A stretch of 64,000 bases of DNA from Pyrrhosoma nymphula (taxonomy: Eukaryota > Arthropoda > Insecta > Odonata > Coenagrionidae): contig OY754329.1 in NCBI GenBank assembly GCA_963573305.1, forward strand, positions 63,981,084 through 64,045,083, written 5' to 3'. Numbering within the stretch: the first letter of the stretch is position 1; each line of letters begins with the position of its first letter. Shown here one piece after another: positions 42,241-54,976 of the stretch. Both the position numbers and the translations under genes were made by a program. The notes beneath the pieces were generated by a model. The model saw only the letters and a list, made by a program, of their open reading frames with translations. It did not search any database and was not told where the DNA came from.

Positions 42241-44821
42241 CGGTGGCGTTTTAAAATATCATCTGCCGAGTCTTGCTCTCCTTATAGAGATGAGGAATGT
42301 GAATTCTCGTTCGAAGTACGTGATTTTACAGTATTTATCGTGCCATTATTTCTGCATATAAGTGTTCCTTTCCTTTCGCAAGCATTGCGTCTATCATTAC
42401 ATTTGAAGTGGCAGATAATTTGCCACAAGTTCTTTTTATAAATTGATATGTCGTGAGTACTGGAAATAATACCTGGGAACAATAAGATTTATACATCCTG
42501 TTGTTGAATTATCAGGCATGTGTCATTTTAATCCATCGTTTAAGAGAACTATCACACTCTCTCAGTATTGGGAGGAATTTTATCGAAAAAATGGACAAAA
42601 GGTGAAAACCACTTTTGTCGATGTAGGCTCTGTGTTATTTTATGTAATAATTCTTTAGAACCATTGTTTGCGCCTGCGGCGATTTTTTTTGCGAAAAATG
42701 CTTGAAAACATTTATTGCACGATAATGTTCTTTACGTTCCGGAAACGGGGTTCATTGACCGGGCGACGGATTTTTCGGGTAAAACTGGAGGAATCATAGG
42801 ACTAACAGAATTTCCATCTATATTCATCTCATTTCGACATTAATTCGAATTAATATTCGACATCCCATTTCTATTTTCCTTTCCAAAAGCTTTTAAATGC
42901 ACACTGACAATCATTTTGCGATAATCTTTCATTAATATGGTCTTTTCATGTTTTCAGGTATTATATTATTTTGCTGTGACCGAACACTGTACGTGGCCGC
43001 ATCATTGAAACGCCATAGGTGTACCTATATAAAAATGATTTCATTGCTTTTTTTCTGAAATCAGTAAGCAGTGGCATTTTAAGACTTGACATTTAAAAGT
43101 CTGTGAATATCCCAATCATCTAACAGCCCGTTTTCTCATTTGATTGCATCTTCAAATTTTAATTCCACTCACCCCATTAAACCTGTTAACTTTTTCGTTA
43201 AAACAAGCTTCATCCTGGTGTCCCCGAGCAGGAAGCTACTTCAGTCGTAAAATCATTTTTATCACTCGCATAAACTGGAACCTTTGGTAGTCCGTTGGGA
43301 CGGTGAAGGGCGAACTTTGTGGAAAGAGGATGAGGTGACACCGATGAATCCACGTATTCACTTTCTTAGGCTATAATCGGATCAGGTCCCAAAGAATCTT
43401 TCTAAATCCATTCCATCTATCAGATCTCGGGTGTAAACTGTTATACAAAAAATCTAATTAGACAAATCTATTAGGCATTGTATAATTTCCCCCCTAAAAT
43501 ACTCCTTAATTGTGCCTTTTTATTATTTTGGATTATGCATATAAAAGTTTTGATTCTTCCTTAAATGGAAGATTGCGTCTAGTTTTTATGCGTCATTTTA
43601 ATTTTATTCTCATTTTCAAAATATAAATATGATTTGGATGAACTGGTGTGAAATTTTGTAAGTGTACTTAAAAATGACCGTGCGTACGTTGTTCAAATTG
43701 TTAGTTCGTTATTCATTTAATTTAAATTTGATATATTCTAGTCAAATTATTTTTATCGCAGCTTTAGTTTTATTCAATTTTTAAATGATTGCATTTATTC
43801 CGCAAGCTGTTATATGCATATTATCAGTCCTTTTTTAGAGCAATGATTTTTCTGAAGTGTGCTACAGAACTGATGAAATATGTGCTCTGTAATATGTGAT
43901 ATGCTTTCTCTCTTTTTATGTTATGAAACTCCTGTATCTTGAGTCTTGATGTAGGTATCCCTATATATGATGAAGTCGTTAAACGGTAGAAGATATGAGA
44001 AATTATCATAAGTATGTTTAATCGCAACTGTATGCGAAATTTAAGTTTATAAAGAGCTTAGGAATAAGTTGCCCACGTTCTTCTATCGTCATCGTCACGG
44101 ATTGGTTTGGGGCAACCCCTCTCTTCATCTCAACAGCTGCCATCTCTTTCTCTGACTCCTTCCGTCGCCAGCTCTTCGTAAATCCTCCTTAGTCTTCCAT
44201 TAGCCTCTCTAAAACTGTTCGCTTCGATTAAACCCTTTAGATGTCATGCTCTCGTGCTTCAGAATGCGCTCAGTCATGTTGCCTATTCTTCCTTTGTCTA
44301 CAATAAACTTCTCACTCTATCCATTCGTGTTCATTGGTACTCATTTTTATCGAAGGGGTTATTGTTCAGGGGGACAGGGACGCGGTTGTCATCGTAGTAC
44401 GGGAAAGAAGCGATATTGGAGAGGATTGCTGAGAAACATGAAATGACCGTGGCAAAAGAGCTGTCATTTCTGATGGAGAATAAATGTAGTTATTACAATC
44501 GTACAGTTAAAAATCACTAAAGGCGTGGGTACGCATTGAGAATTCCGTGAGATACGTAGAACTATCTGGTAAATAATATTAAGGTGAGGCATTGATTAGG
44601 AAGAACATATTTTCATAATTTTGGAGCGGATCGATTATAATCATAAATCAGGTGCAGTGAAATGCGCAGTCCAAGAAGATGTGCTCGGAATATCAAGGTA
44701 TTTCACGGAACGACCGACTCGGTAGGAGTACCAGCATATATTTTATATCATTTTAGATTAGGAACTGGGATTGCGGTTGGTTAGAATGGAAGACTGTTGG
44801 GAAAGTTGAAATCAAGGTAAT
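42241..44821. other. No gene recognised
   Basis: AT-rich DNA with chance frames only. I see no element of the families described elsewhere. A C/T-containing patch lies at 44090-44230. Confidence 0.4.
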
Positions 44822-45110
44822 GTGACTTACCAAAGTGACATTGAAGTGGTAAACAGAATAAATACCAGAAGACCTTGGCTCACCGGCAAGATGGTCGAGA
44901 AAATGGTGGAGAGAGAAAAGTATATGAATGTTGACGTAAGTTTTGGCAAAAGATTGTATACGGCGTTAAAAAATTTGGGGATTAAAAATGAACTAAATGA
45001 ACCTGATTATTTCGATGATTTTAAGAAATTCCAGGAGAAGTGTAAACTTAATGCACCTTATTGCAAAGTGAAGAGATTATCTGGGATTTAGTTAAAAAAA
45101 TAAATAGATA
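44822..45110 (+). pseudogene. RTE-like LINE, linker before the reverse transcriptase
   Basis: The open frame reads INTRRPWLTGKMVEKMVERE, KYMNVDVSFGKRLYTALKNL, then FQEKCKLNAPYCKVKRLSGI and a stop. It resembles the segment between endonuclease and reverse transcriptase of RTE-like LINEs (KPWITxEMIxKMxERRKWKNVN, KxYRxLxNELxxET, EExCxEI). The rest of the protein is absent; a minus-strand RTE-like C-terminus follows at 45.3 kb. The assignment is from remembered family pattern, so moderate. Confidence 0.5.
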
Positions 45111-45299
45111 GCGACTATTGGAAATCATGGAACCAGGAGAAATTCATGAAAGGAGGAGATAATAAACTTCATGGAAATTAAGTGGAAATGACATTTTGGA
45201 CCGTTTAATTAAAGCTAAAATGAGTTAATGGTATGGATAAGAATAGTCTTGGTCTTGGATTATTCATCATCATTAGAGTAATCACCGGTTAGAGGTAGG

Positions 45300-45545
45300 T
45301 TATGATGAAAGTCAGAGAAAATCCAACCGACTCTTACACGTGCCGTGCCCTATCCACCTCAAGTATCTCTTTCTTCATCTCCGCACCTACCTTTCCTCAT
45401 CCCGTACATAAAACCTATTCTCTTTCTTCCCCTTCCCCGCTTGCCCAAAATCCTTCCCTCTATCACGGCCTTCAGCAAACTATCGCCCCTCATTGCCGCT
45501 TCATTACGTATGCAAATGAAATTGAGAGATAATCCGTTGAAATAG
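45300..45545 (-). pseudogene. RTE-like LINE, C-terminal fragment
   Basis: The minus strand reads NEAAMRGDSLLKAVIEGRIL, GKRGRGRKRIGFMYGMRKGR, then decays. This is the LRGDGLLKEVIEGRMEGKRG motif of RTE-like C-termini. It is related to the 58.9 kb piece: both plus strands carry CCTAT, CTCT and ATCGCCCCTCAT/ATCACCCCTCAT. The plus-strand Ser/Pro-rich frames over it are shadows. Confidence 0.6.
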
Positions 45546-47069
45546 ATAAATTGTTAGGCTCAGTACTTGGTAAGGTGAGCAGAAATTTCACCAGTTAAAC
45601 CCACCCTTGGGGTTAAGACAGTGGTTTGGTTTCAATTATGTGTTTACTAACTAGCTGATTTTAGGAAAATTGTCTGAAATACAGTTGGTAAATTAATTCC
45701 TCCTTCAACAATTAACACTCACCAGTCATCATAATAATGGTTCAAGCGTTTTAAATAGTTAAATTTCAGTTTATGTGGGTACACAGTTTTAATCGAAGAG
45801 CAACTTTCTCACCAAATTGTTTCTTTTAAAATAACGCCTAAGCTTATTTAAACTGGAAGTTTCAATGAATGTAGACTTAAAACAGAAGTAATGTATCCCT
45901 ATAATGCTGATCTTTGGTTTTAAGATAACAAAATAATAGTTGAACCGTTTCCATTGAAGGTGATTGATTATTTGATTGTAAGAATATGGAAAGAACTCTC
46001 CGAAAAGAGTCGGATACAAGTAAATTATTAGTCGTTGGAATACCATCTCTCCGGCTGTGGGTGTAAAATAGGGATTAATACAGATTGTCAACGTTCTCCC
46101 TTAGAGAGATCTTTTAAGGTAGAACCTCTATAACATGTACCCCCAAATACATTCCCCCAATTTACATATGTTGAAAAATATACATTCCTTCGTCAATCTG
46201 AATGGATGGAAATCAGCCAACTTGCGCCGATAATGAGATTTGAGAATCGCCATTTGAGCCCCTAATTTCATTGCTCTTACGGTGGAGTGGTGATTATTAC
46301 CTTTTGTATTATATTTATCGAAATTTCCCTTCCTACAGGCTACTTAAAAATACGATGGTTGTTCACATGGAAACCTCAAAACTTGCTGAACATGAAACAA
46401 TATTTGGGTGCTAAGCTCATTATTATTTAACTTTCTTGGCATCCCAAAGAAAATGTTACTAATGGGCATTTCCAATATAATAGCCCGTATTCATATCACT
46501 GAATTACTTCATTTTGAAGAAAACTCATGTGTTATATAACCTAAATGTACAGCATAAAAATTTGTTTTTACGAATGTCATCATCATCATTTAGAGATATG
46601 TGATCGAATTCCGGCTGAATTTATTTGCATCAATAAAATTGTGCTTTGAAGCGCAGGTTCCTCCTTGAAGACTTTCTGGATGGAAGAACAGGTCCCGGTA
46701 GCTCAATTGGTCAGGGAACATTTTATTTTCCCCCTTCCCTCATTATTCGTCTCCTTTCCCACCGTGGGGCGCGCGAAGGAACGCAAGCCGAAACCCCTCG
46801 TGTGCCATTGGCTCGTCCTCCCACGCGGGGCCAATTTACCCAAAGGGAGGGAATGAGGGAGGTGTCCTCTTCACCAGCTGCCTCCTCCAAGAGGAAATTC
46901 GTGTCTTTGAACCTTCCTCATCCTCTTTTATCGAGAGAGAGAGAGAGACGGAGAAAATTATCTCCTTCTCCTTTTCCCCTCCACAAATCTTCCACTCTCA
47001 CTTCCCCATTCTTCCACCTTTAGCCTTCAGTCTGAGTCCATCGCCTTTGGTCCCTCTCCACCTGTCCTT
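45546..47069. other. No gene recognised
   Basis: AT-rich DNA to about 46600, then a more G/C-rich patch (46680-47040) with GA and CT runs. GGTCCCGGTAGCTCAATTGG at 46692-46711 resembles a tRNA 5' half or box A but no box B follows. Confidence 0.4.
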
Positions 47070-47263
47070 CTCCATTGTGATAATATCTGTAGTGTAGTGC
47101 ATGCTTGTGAGGCTTTGTCTCGAGACAAGCATTAGCGATTTATGCTAATGCATAATTAGTCGTAGTTACACTAACTGTAGGGTATAGTGTAATGCATGTT
47201 GGTGAATATTCTCCCCATGCCACACACCCCTGAGGGTGCAGGGTATTTTATATATGTAGATGG
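47070..47263 (+). mobile_element. CR1-like LINE 3' UTR fragment
   Basis: CTCCATTGTGATAATATCTG, TAGTGTAGTGCATGCTTGTG, the two hairpins, then GTTGGTGAATATTCTCCCCA and CACACACCCCTGAGGGTGCA, ending in ATATGTAGATGGAGAT. A short deletion removes GGCTT from the tail box. Confidence 0.8.
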
Positions 47264-49379
47264 AGATTTTGTTTTCACATTCCTTTCCCTCGACTCCAGT
47301 CGGAGGGGCTGGACTCACGTCTCCTCTCCTCATCTTTTAGGTAGATTTCAAAGAAATGCTACCTATTTCAGTCGCTACCATGGTGCGACTTTCGGAAAAT
47401 TTCTACATAGTTTATTGTTTCATGGTCAGAAGACAAGAAAATTTCGGTCATGTTCGTTAATGGGCAAAATCAGACCAGGGGGAGGGGAGGGTTTATGAAA
47501 AACTGAAAAATTGAGTTTGAGCGATATATCAATTCAGCTAGAATTTGATGAATTTGGCGTCATTTCAACGAAAAAACTCCCATCTTTCTAATGGAATCAA
47601 AATATTAACCCCTTACAGAACTACTTTTCGAGCAATTTGCTTAAAAATATAAACTGTTTTACATGGGATAGATTACGGCTGTGCGCTCAAGAGGGGGAAT
47701 ATGGAAAAGTTAGGAATTTCTAACGTCTAGATTTCGCCAAAAAAATTAACGTTGCGTAGTTTGGGTTATCTCAAATATTTATAAAAGTTAATCAACTACC
47801 GCAGTAATTTTTACAGAATCGCAAAATATTTCTCTTTTGAAGGTATTTTCACCGTACTGCGTGAACAAATGAGTCAAGTTAGAAACTTACGTAGATATAT
47901 TTGTTTAATTCCTGAGAATTTTTGTCATATATAACTATATTTTTGTGTCATTAATATTTTCTACAATATTTACTTCATACTTCTTACAGACGCTGAATTT
48001 AAAAAAATAAAATTCGAACATGGTCACCATTGTGACTGGGGAACTATCTCACTCAAACTTCCTAAAAAATGAAATATATTGCATTCGTTTAAATTTATTA
48101 TACTTCCTAAGATTAAAAAAAGACTTCGAAATCTACCTCTGTCTCTAGGTCGGGATAAAAGGTATTCTTTTATGCCAAGATGTTCCTTTATAGAGCCCAC
48201 CTGAGGAAGGTATGATGTTTTCCACTCTCTCTTTGCCACCATGGCCGAAAGTCAGTGACTGAATAACATTAGTTTCAAGTCGCTTATGCCTAAACACGGT
48301 CAGTTTTCACAGACAAGTTCAGGGGTAGCGGCAACGAGAACTAAAATGATGGCGTTTTGACGCCTTCATTTTCAGGGACAGCGGCAATGATAAGGGGTCC
48401 CTATCCCTTTTTATATCGTTTGAGACCGTACTGTTCTCCGTCCCTGAACATGTACATGAATTGAAATACAGCCAATCAGAGCTAACGGCAGCAAATAGGG
48501 AATGTGGTAACACATGTGAGTTTTAATCAACTCATGAGCATCGTTAACATTCCTGAAATTATTTTTCAGATAAAGCAAAAATGACCGTATGTTATAGAGC
48601 TCGAATGATCCCTGGACTTGTTTGTGGAAAATAAACTTGGGATTCTGGCTTTGGTATGGAAGAATGTGTGAAAGACGTTCTGTCGGGCGTTGACCCAAAA
48701 TCCTCCCCCGATAGGTGCATTGTTTCATCTCCATGATCACTATTGGCTCCCCCGATGACTTTCCGGCTTTTTATAACATTATAATTTGCACATTTGCTCT
48801 TTTGAGAAATCGTTTGTGTAAGTGGCAGCTGGTAAATATGTTACTTCTTCTCAATGGTAGTGACTTTCGAGTTGCTTGCGCTGCGGAAATAACTTCAGGG
48901 GGTTCCATTAGAGTGATAATCTCAAATTTTCCCTGTGTATGTGCATTGTGCTATGCCTTATCTCCGATTCTTCACAATTGATTCTATTACCACTATCATT
49001 GTGCGTACGTTTTCATTTTTCCTCTGGCTACATTTTTCGAAATTTTCTTGTGATATCTTTTTTTGAGATTTGTGTGTGTAAATTTTAGGCATCAATTCTC
49101 CATTTAAATTAATTTATCCTTTTTTCTATTAATGTAAGTTTTTCTCATACATACTTGAACCAAACTTTTCTTGCACACTTTTATTTTATGCGAGTGACAT
49201 GTACTGTGATGCCCAAATTTCTGAATATATGGGTTAGGGAAAGTGCTGTTTAATTTTAGCGCAATAGGGCGTTATTCTCAAGATCTCGTGAAAGAATGGT
49301 TGGTAATGGATAGTTTGCGCGTGTTTTTTTCACTCGTTTCCAATTTAAATCGGAACTTTTTAAGCAACAATTTGGTCTC
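47264..49379. other. No gene recognised
   Basis: AT-rich DNA. A small hairpin lies at 48340-48374 (AAAATGATGGCGT against GACGCCTTCATTTT), and around it GGGGTAGCGGCAACGA and GGGACAGCGGCAATGA form a short direct repeat pair. There are no recognised genes. Confidence 0.4.
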
Positions 49380-49445
49380 TACCTGAAGATGATGTGAAAA
49401 CGTCATAACGCGTCGAATTTATTAAATAAATTTGTGGAAAATTAC
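49380..49445 (+). mobile_element. Penelope-like element tail motif
   Basis: TACCTGAAGATGATGTGAAA, ACGTCATAACGCGTCGAATT, then ATTAAATAAATTTGTGGAAA and ATTACG. It has the layout of the PLE right end near 41.7 kb: hairpin, CGAA, AAT-rich stretch, TGTGGAA. There is no PLE coding sequence alongside. Confidence 0.45.
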
Positions 49446-50104
49446 GACTGAGACTCACTGATCTTATGAGTTTTTCTCTCTTCGCCTCCTCATTACCGTT
49501 CCTTCCAAACCTGCCGTTGGCTATTTCCTCCCTTCCATCCACCACTGCACGTCCATCGCCACCCATCGCGTTCCCATTCCCTTTTCATTTCTCCCCCATG
49601 CAATTAGACACGCTGCGGGCTCTTTTAAGCCTTTAAAATGCGCTAAGTATGGCCCGTAATGGATTGTGAGTGCAGGAGATGTCCATAATGACCCCACATA
49701 ATAACGGCTTTCTTCGACTACATCTTAAAAAAATATCCATCGTCATCGTTGAGTATTGAGTGCTATGCACACACAGGTATTAAATATCTCCCGCGTACAA
49801 TTTGCCGGGTAGGCATCGCTTTCTTAATCAAAGGTTCATCTCATATTTTTATTTGATTGACGGATTCTAATACTCTTTCACTTCCTTTCTCTTACTGGCA
49901 AAAGGTGTCTCGGTGAGGTTCACATCAACAACTCCAGGAAGCAGCTACTGATTAAGGTCTTCTGCGTTGTTCGCAATTTTTTTGGTAAACGGTGATTTAT
50001 GAGATAAAATATATATCATCACAATATATCCAACCATCGCCTTTTTGACAGTCATGCCTTAACCACATTAAGTATTTACAGGAAAATAAGGCCTGGATTT
50101 ACAA

Positions 50105-50267
50105 AACACTTTATTAGGAATGATAAAAATTATGCGAATTTCACAAAAGTTAGTTTATTCACGACCTGGGTTTCGACACATTATGTCATCTTCAGGATGA
50201 CCTGAAGCGTAATACACCCTGAAACCGCAAATTTTCACGTAATACACCCTGAAACCGCAAATTTTCT
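50105..50267 (-). mobile_element. Penelope-like element tail motif with short tandem repeat
   Basis: On the minus strand: CATCCTGAAGATGACATAAT, GTGTCGAAACCCAGGTCGTG, AATAAACTAACTTTTGTGAA. This is the hairpin plus GTCGAAACC signature of PLE-type ends. Beside it, a 30-base unit (CGTAATACACCCTGAAACCG and CAAATTTTCA) is repeated twice at 50208-50267. Confidence 0.5.
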
Positions 50268-53200
50268 TACAGAACACTTACTGGATTTTTACTGCTAATC
50301 TGTACAGGTAAACAAATATTATGTAGACAACATTCGCTTGTCTTCATTTATCTGCGTAAATTAAACAGTGACGTACATTATGCATTTTAATTCATAGCTG
50401 GTGAAAACGAAAGCTTCAGTGTACGCACGTGAAATCCTTGTGTCACCACCACTTGGCCACCAGACCACCTTCTGATGCTCTATGGTACAAATTTTGAATT
50501 ATTTTAATAAGAATGGAGTGGGTTTTGATTTTGAACCTTCAGTTTTCTTTCGGTATTCCTGTTTCTCAAGCCCATGAACTTGAAATGCCGAGCCTCACAG
50601 CGTTCCCATGTCTTCCGCGGAAATGAACCCAAGCCAAGGAAGGGAAGATCTCGGGAAGGAGAGAGTGGTCTCTGCCTAGTAAGCGCTGGCTCTATCGCGT
50701 CTCTGTAGACCATTGTTTATTATATGCGGCGACCACTGCTCATATCTCTTTCTCTCAATCTCACACCTTTTACCATTTCTCTCTCCTTACATCTCACGCC
50801 TTCCTGTCCTCCGTGGTCCAAAGAAAGCCCGCAGGTTAAAAGCTTTTTCCTGGCCTTTCTCTTGCATTATAAGACCTCCTTCTTCCTTCTATCGCCTCCC
50901 TTGATCTCCTTACTCTCTCACTAAGGGGCCGTGTAACATTGATGGTGTTCAATCTAACGTAATCCATTCCCCCATATATTTTACCTCAGTGCAGGCACTT
51001 AATGTAAATGTATACTTGTTCGAAGAAAGTATTTATATCCTCTTCATACCTCATAGTAAGCACATAAGTAGTACATACCTGCACACTTATTTTTCATCTT
51101 CGTTAGTCACCGCTGCCAACCCCCCACGCTCGTGTATTAATGGTTGCTTGAAAGCTGTCTCAATTACCGTTCTATCTGAGGGAATTACCTTGTGCCCATG
51201 GCAAGTGTATTACGCACGAAGGACTCAACTATACGCGATGATGGTGCGAATATGGGGTTATTCTTACGGGACAGCTTTATGGAATATTCTCATTAACTTC
51301 AGCCGAAAGCCATGCTCGTCTTGTAATTACGACGGGGAGTATGTCGCATCGTTAGCTCCACTGACTGTGATTCACGAACTCTTTACTGTAAAGGATTCTG
51401 CGGCGATTATAATGCTTGTACCTAGGCTTAACTACTGCATGATTCTGGCTGGCAATTGAGAGCGTAATGTTATAGAAGCTGGGATATTCGTGTAATGCAA
51501 AATATAGATGAATAAAAGATGCTATTAATGAAATTTTTTATATTTCCTAATTGTTAGTGGGATGGGCTAGGTATTTTAACTCATAATTGAAAGGCTCTGT
51601 ATCCTTATACTGAGGATATATCATTGTAATAAGAGAGGTTCTGCCGCTGTCAAAGTACCGTGTGAATTTAGACTGAAAGTAATCACCCATGAATGAATTA
51701 CATCTTTCAATTTGAATACTTAGTTTTTCCATTAGGTTGGCACCTGGGAACTCCATTTTTACTTTGTTTCTTTCGCCTCTCACTTATTTCCTTTTATCTA
51801 CCTCTTCTCTTATCCAAATTTTTTCCTCCCATGATCACTTAGATCTTTTCTCTCATTTCTATTTTATATTACACTCGATTTAACTTTTTACTGCTCATAC
51901 TTTGGTGGCCTAATGAATAAATAATTCCCACCTTGGACGAGACCCTAAAACTTCGGGTGAGAAAATTTAATACAAGCGTAGCCACTAATGCGAGGAAAAT
52001 TATGAAAGATAATTTTAAAAACAAAGCACTACGTCTCCGAGTCAACATAGTCTGAGTGACGTAATTAAAACTAATAATTTTGGTGTATTTGCTTGGACAG
52101 TCTTCTTGTCGCATTAGGAATTAATGGTATCTTAACACTACACGTCTTTATTTCTTACTATGGTGGTTTGCTCCTTGCAGGAGCAGCAGCTCCTATCCTT
52201 GCAGCATTTCTTGTTATTCCAAATCGGCTAACGCAAATGCAAAACCTAGCTGAGGTGCTATAAATATATCTATTTTATCATCATAGGTACGCTACCGACC
52301 GAATAATTGATTGGTCAGTGGACAGTACTGCCTATAACTTTCCCTTTAATCTCGCGAAGTATTCCCAATAGATTCATGTTAAAATATATTCGTTATTTAT
52401 TATAATAATTTTTTTGATAATTCATACCAGGAATTTGGTTATTGTGAGTGGTAAAAACCGCATTCGACAGTGTATGACAGTATGATCTCGCAATTTAGCC
52501 CTTAAAATATACCCTGTTATATCAGATTTTTTATGCTATGGAAATATTAATATTTTATAACTTCATCATAGGTACTAAGCTTCCGAATAAGTGGTTGGTC
52601 GATGGACAGTTCTGCCAACAACTTCCCCAATCTCGAGAAGTTTCCCCTAAAGCTTCGTCCGTCAACATATATATCATAATAAGGAGTCGGTTCATTGAGA
52701 ATTCACCCTGTGATGAATGCATAAATACCGTCTAATACGAGGCATGCACAAAAATAGAAATACATAAAAAAGAAACACACTCCTTAGGAATTTTCGATAG
52801 TGCGACCACCTTCGTCAGAACCCGGTACTACGGTACGTCACTCATCGATGACGATATTTATGTATATCCTAATGATGAGCATTTCCAGTAATTTATACCA
52901 TGAAGGAAACCATTTGACAGTCATCTGGAAATCGATCCCTACGGCAATACTCCGTTGATATAGCTTTAATTATTTTCCCGCTTCGCTAGGCCCTCATCGA
53001 CTTCACCCCTCATCGTCCCCGTCCTAGGTCCGCTCTGGGCGTTTCCTTATTTCATTACGCGGGTCCTCTTCAATCATCATCATCCATACCACTTCGTCTT
53101 TCCATCATCAAGGCTGTGGCTAGTCTATCTCACTGTAAGGTGGGCGAGAACGATGGCCCACCGTGGAGAGCGGCAGGAGGAACACGGACGCTCCCCCATC

Positions 53201-54976
53201 AACAGCCGCCCCCCCGCAGAACTTATGCGATCAGACGTTCCCTCTTTTGAAACCCAACCACGGGGACTTAATGACTCGTCGCGATTCCATTTTCACGGAC
53301 CGAAACAATTTATTTCTCATCTTTTTCATTCCGCTCCTCCCCATTTCCCCAGGACTGAACTACTACCACCAACGCCGTCCACGAAAGTGATTTTCCTCCG
53401 CGAGCGGATGGAAACGTAATGTATGGCATCAGGGAATCTCCTCTCTTTACGAGTGAGGCTGAGGGAGCATGGATTCATTTTTTTTCTATCTCCCTCCCAC
53501 TCTCTCGTGTTTCTTCCTCCCTTGTTCCTTCTCTTCTGAAACGGAGGGAAAAAACGGGAAAGGGAAGGAGAGAGAATGCGAGGATGCGGAAGGTTCACAT
53601 TTTTCGGGTTCCCTTAATCGCGCCGCTCTGGGCTGCACGATTCTTCATATTTTTCGAGTTCCACACGATGGTTCGAGACGAAGGTTAGAAAAAAGGTTTT
53701 GGTGGGAGAGGAAAAGGAAGGATTCCCTCCGTTCTCGCGGGAATAAATCCCAAGCTCGTGCTCAACGATGTACATGCTTAGATATGCATTGGTTTAAAAT
53801 TAGAGAGATATATTTCAAGTTATCCTGAATTGAAGTTCTGTAGTTGAGGTAAAGGAGAAAGTAAAAACATTTTTTTATTGGAAAAACATTGTAAATACTT
53901 GAAGGTTCATGTAAATATTCCTGTATCTTGCTGATTGTTTTATGATCAAAGTATTACTAAAAACATCATCGCTCATGCATGTACGAGATAAAGGAAATAC
54001 TATGTTACGTAGTGTGGTGACTTTAGTTTGCATTTGATGAGCCAGAATCAGGCTCAGGAGGACTCTTATGACTTACTCATCTCAATGAATGTCCGTGTGT
54101 TGAACTGTATTTATTTGTAATTAATTGCTTCCATTCTTTGTCTCATTAATGCCTTATTTCATTAACTATTTATCTGGGACACATTCAACAATAGATGCAA
54201 GTTTATAGTTATAATTGTATGAGCCTGTTTGTCAACCACTATCATGATATATTACGTACATTTTATGTAATGAGCTGAATAGGTTCACGGTTGATTGGAA
54301 GAATGCCGATTCCATATCTAAAAAAGCCCGAAGGGACTGAGGTCAGAATGAACCTGTTGATTCCGCCTCGTGTGATTTGACCACTGTGATATCCACCCGA
54401 CAATATTATCGTTGGAATTGGCGTGCGTTTATATTTCCCACAGGATCTCCGCCAAGACATCGCACTAGGATGCTGTTTCCCCGTCCCGGAGAGCAGGAAT
54501 GGCGTTCGTACACGGAAGAGAAATTGGAAGGGTTGAATAGGCTCTCAGATTATAGATAGAAAACCTGAATTTACTCGCTCGCACATTCAAAGAAGGAGCA
54601 AGGCATGACGTCTGTTATGATTGGAGGAGCCATGCTCCATATTCGGTCCAGGGAAAATATTTTCTTTTGTAATACACCTCCTTCCACCTACCCAATCTAT
54701 GTTCCGTTCGTTCGTCTTCTTTGTTACGTACCCTTTTTCTCAACTCAGTATGCTTGTTTTATACGAATATTAGGTCTCCCTTTAGTGTTTTTGTGAATTA
54801 ACACACTGTATTTTCCGGCTAACCAGGCGCACGGGCATGTAAGACGCAGCCTAATTTTGGCCACAGAGTTCGAAAAAAAATTAATAATATTTCTACTACC
54901 CTTCGATACTATTTAATGTGAAACAGAGAGGCGATCTTTTACCAAGATTTACCTTTTATCTTTTTAGCGAAACAAG
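50268..54976. other. Long stretch without a recognised gene
   Basis: AT-rich DNA. The 156-residue frame at 50989-51459 lacks recognisable motifs and is treated as chance. A C/T- and CpG-containing region at 53000-53720 gives overlapping spurious frames. At 54443-54559 a possible acceptor (TTTCCCACAG) precedes an open frame of about 38 codons, but no gene is recognised. CTGTATTTTCCGGCTAACCA at about 54807 followed by AGGCGCAC and GTAAGACGCAGCC may be a lone, decayed transposon terminus. Confidence 0.4.

Noticed and set aside
42940..43020. Third copy of the duplicated exon-like segment (TTTTCAGGTATTATATT)
   Set aside because: Only the acceptor and a few bases near CATCATTG match; the encoded peptide does not align.
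46690..46720. GGTAGCTCAATTGGTCAG, like a tRNA 5' half
   Set aside because: No T-arm, box B or SINE body follows; probably chance or an unrecognisable fragment.
50989..51459. A 156-codon frame without low complexity
   Set aside because: No recognisable motif, no splice signals, and composition typical of AT-rich chance frames; conservation data would be needed to keep it.
54443..54559. Possible terminal exon after TTTCCCACAG
   Set aside because: About 38 codons with no recognised similarity and no upstream exon; a single acceptor-like site is common by chance.
54800..54870. GTATTTTCCGG...GGCGCACG...GTAAGACGC, resembling the end of the 21-kb TIR element
   Set aside because: Only one degenerate end is visible and no matching right terminus is found, so no element can be bounded.
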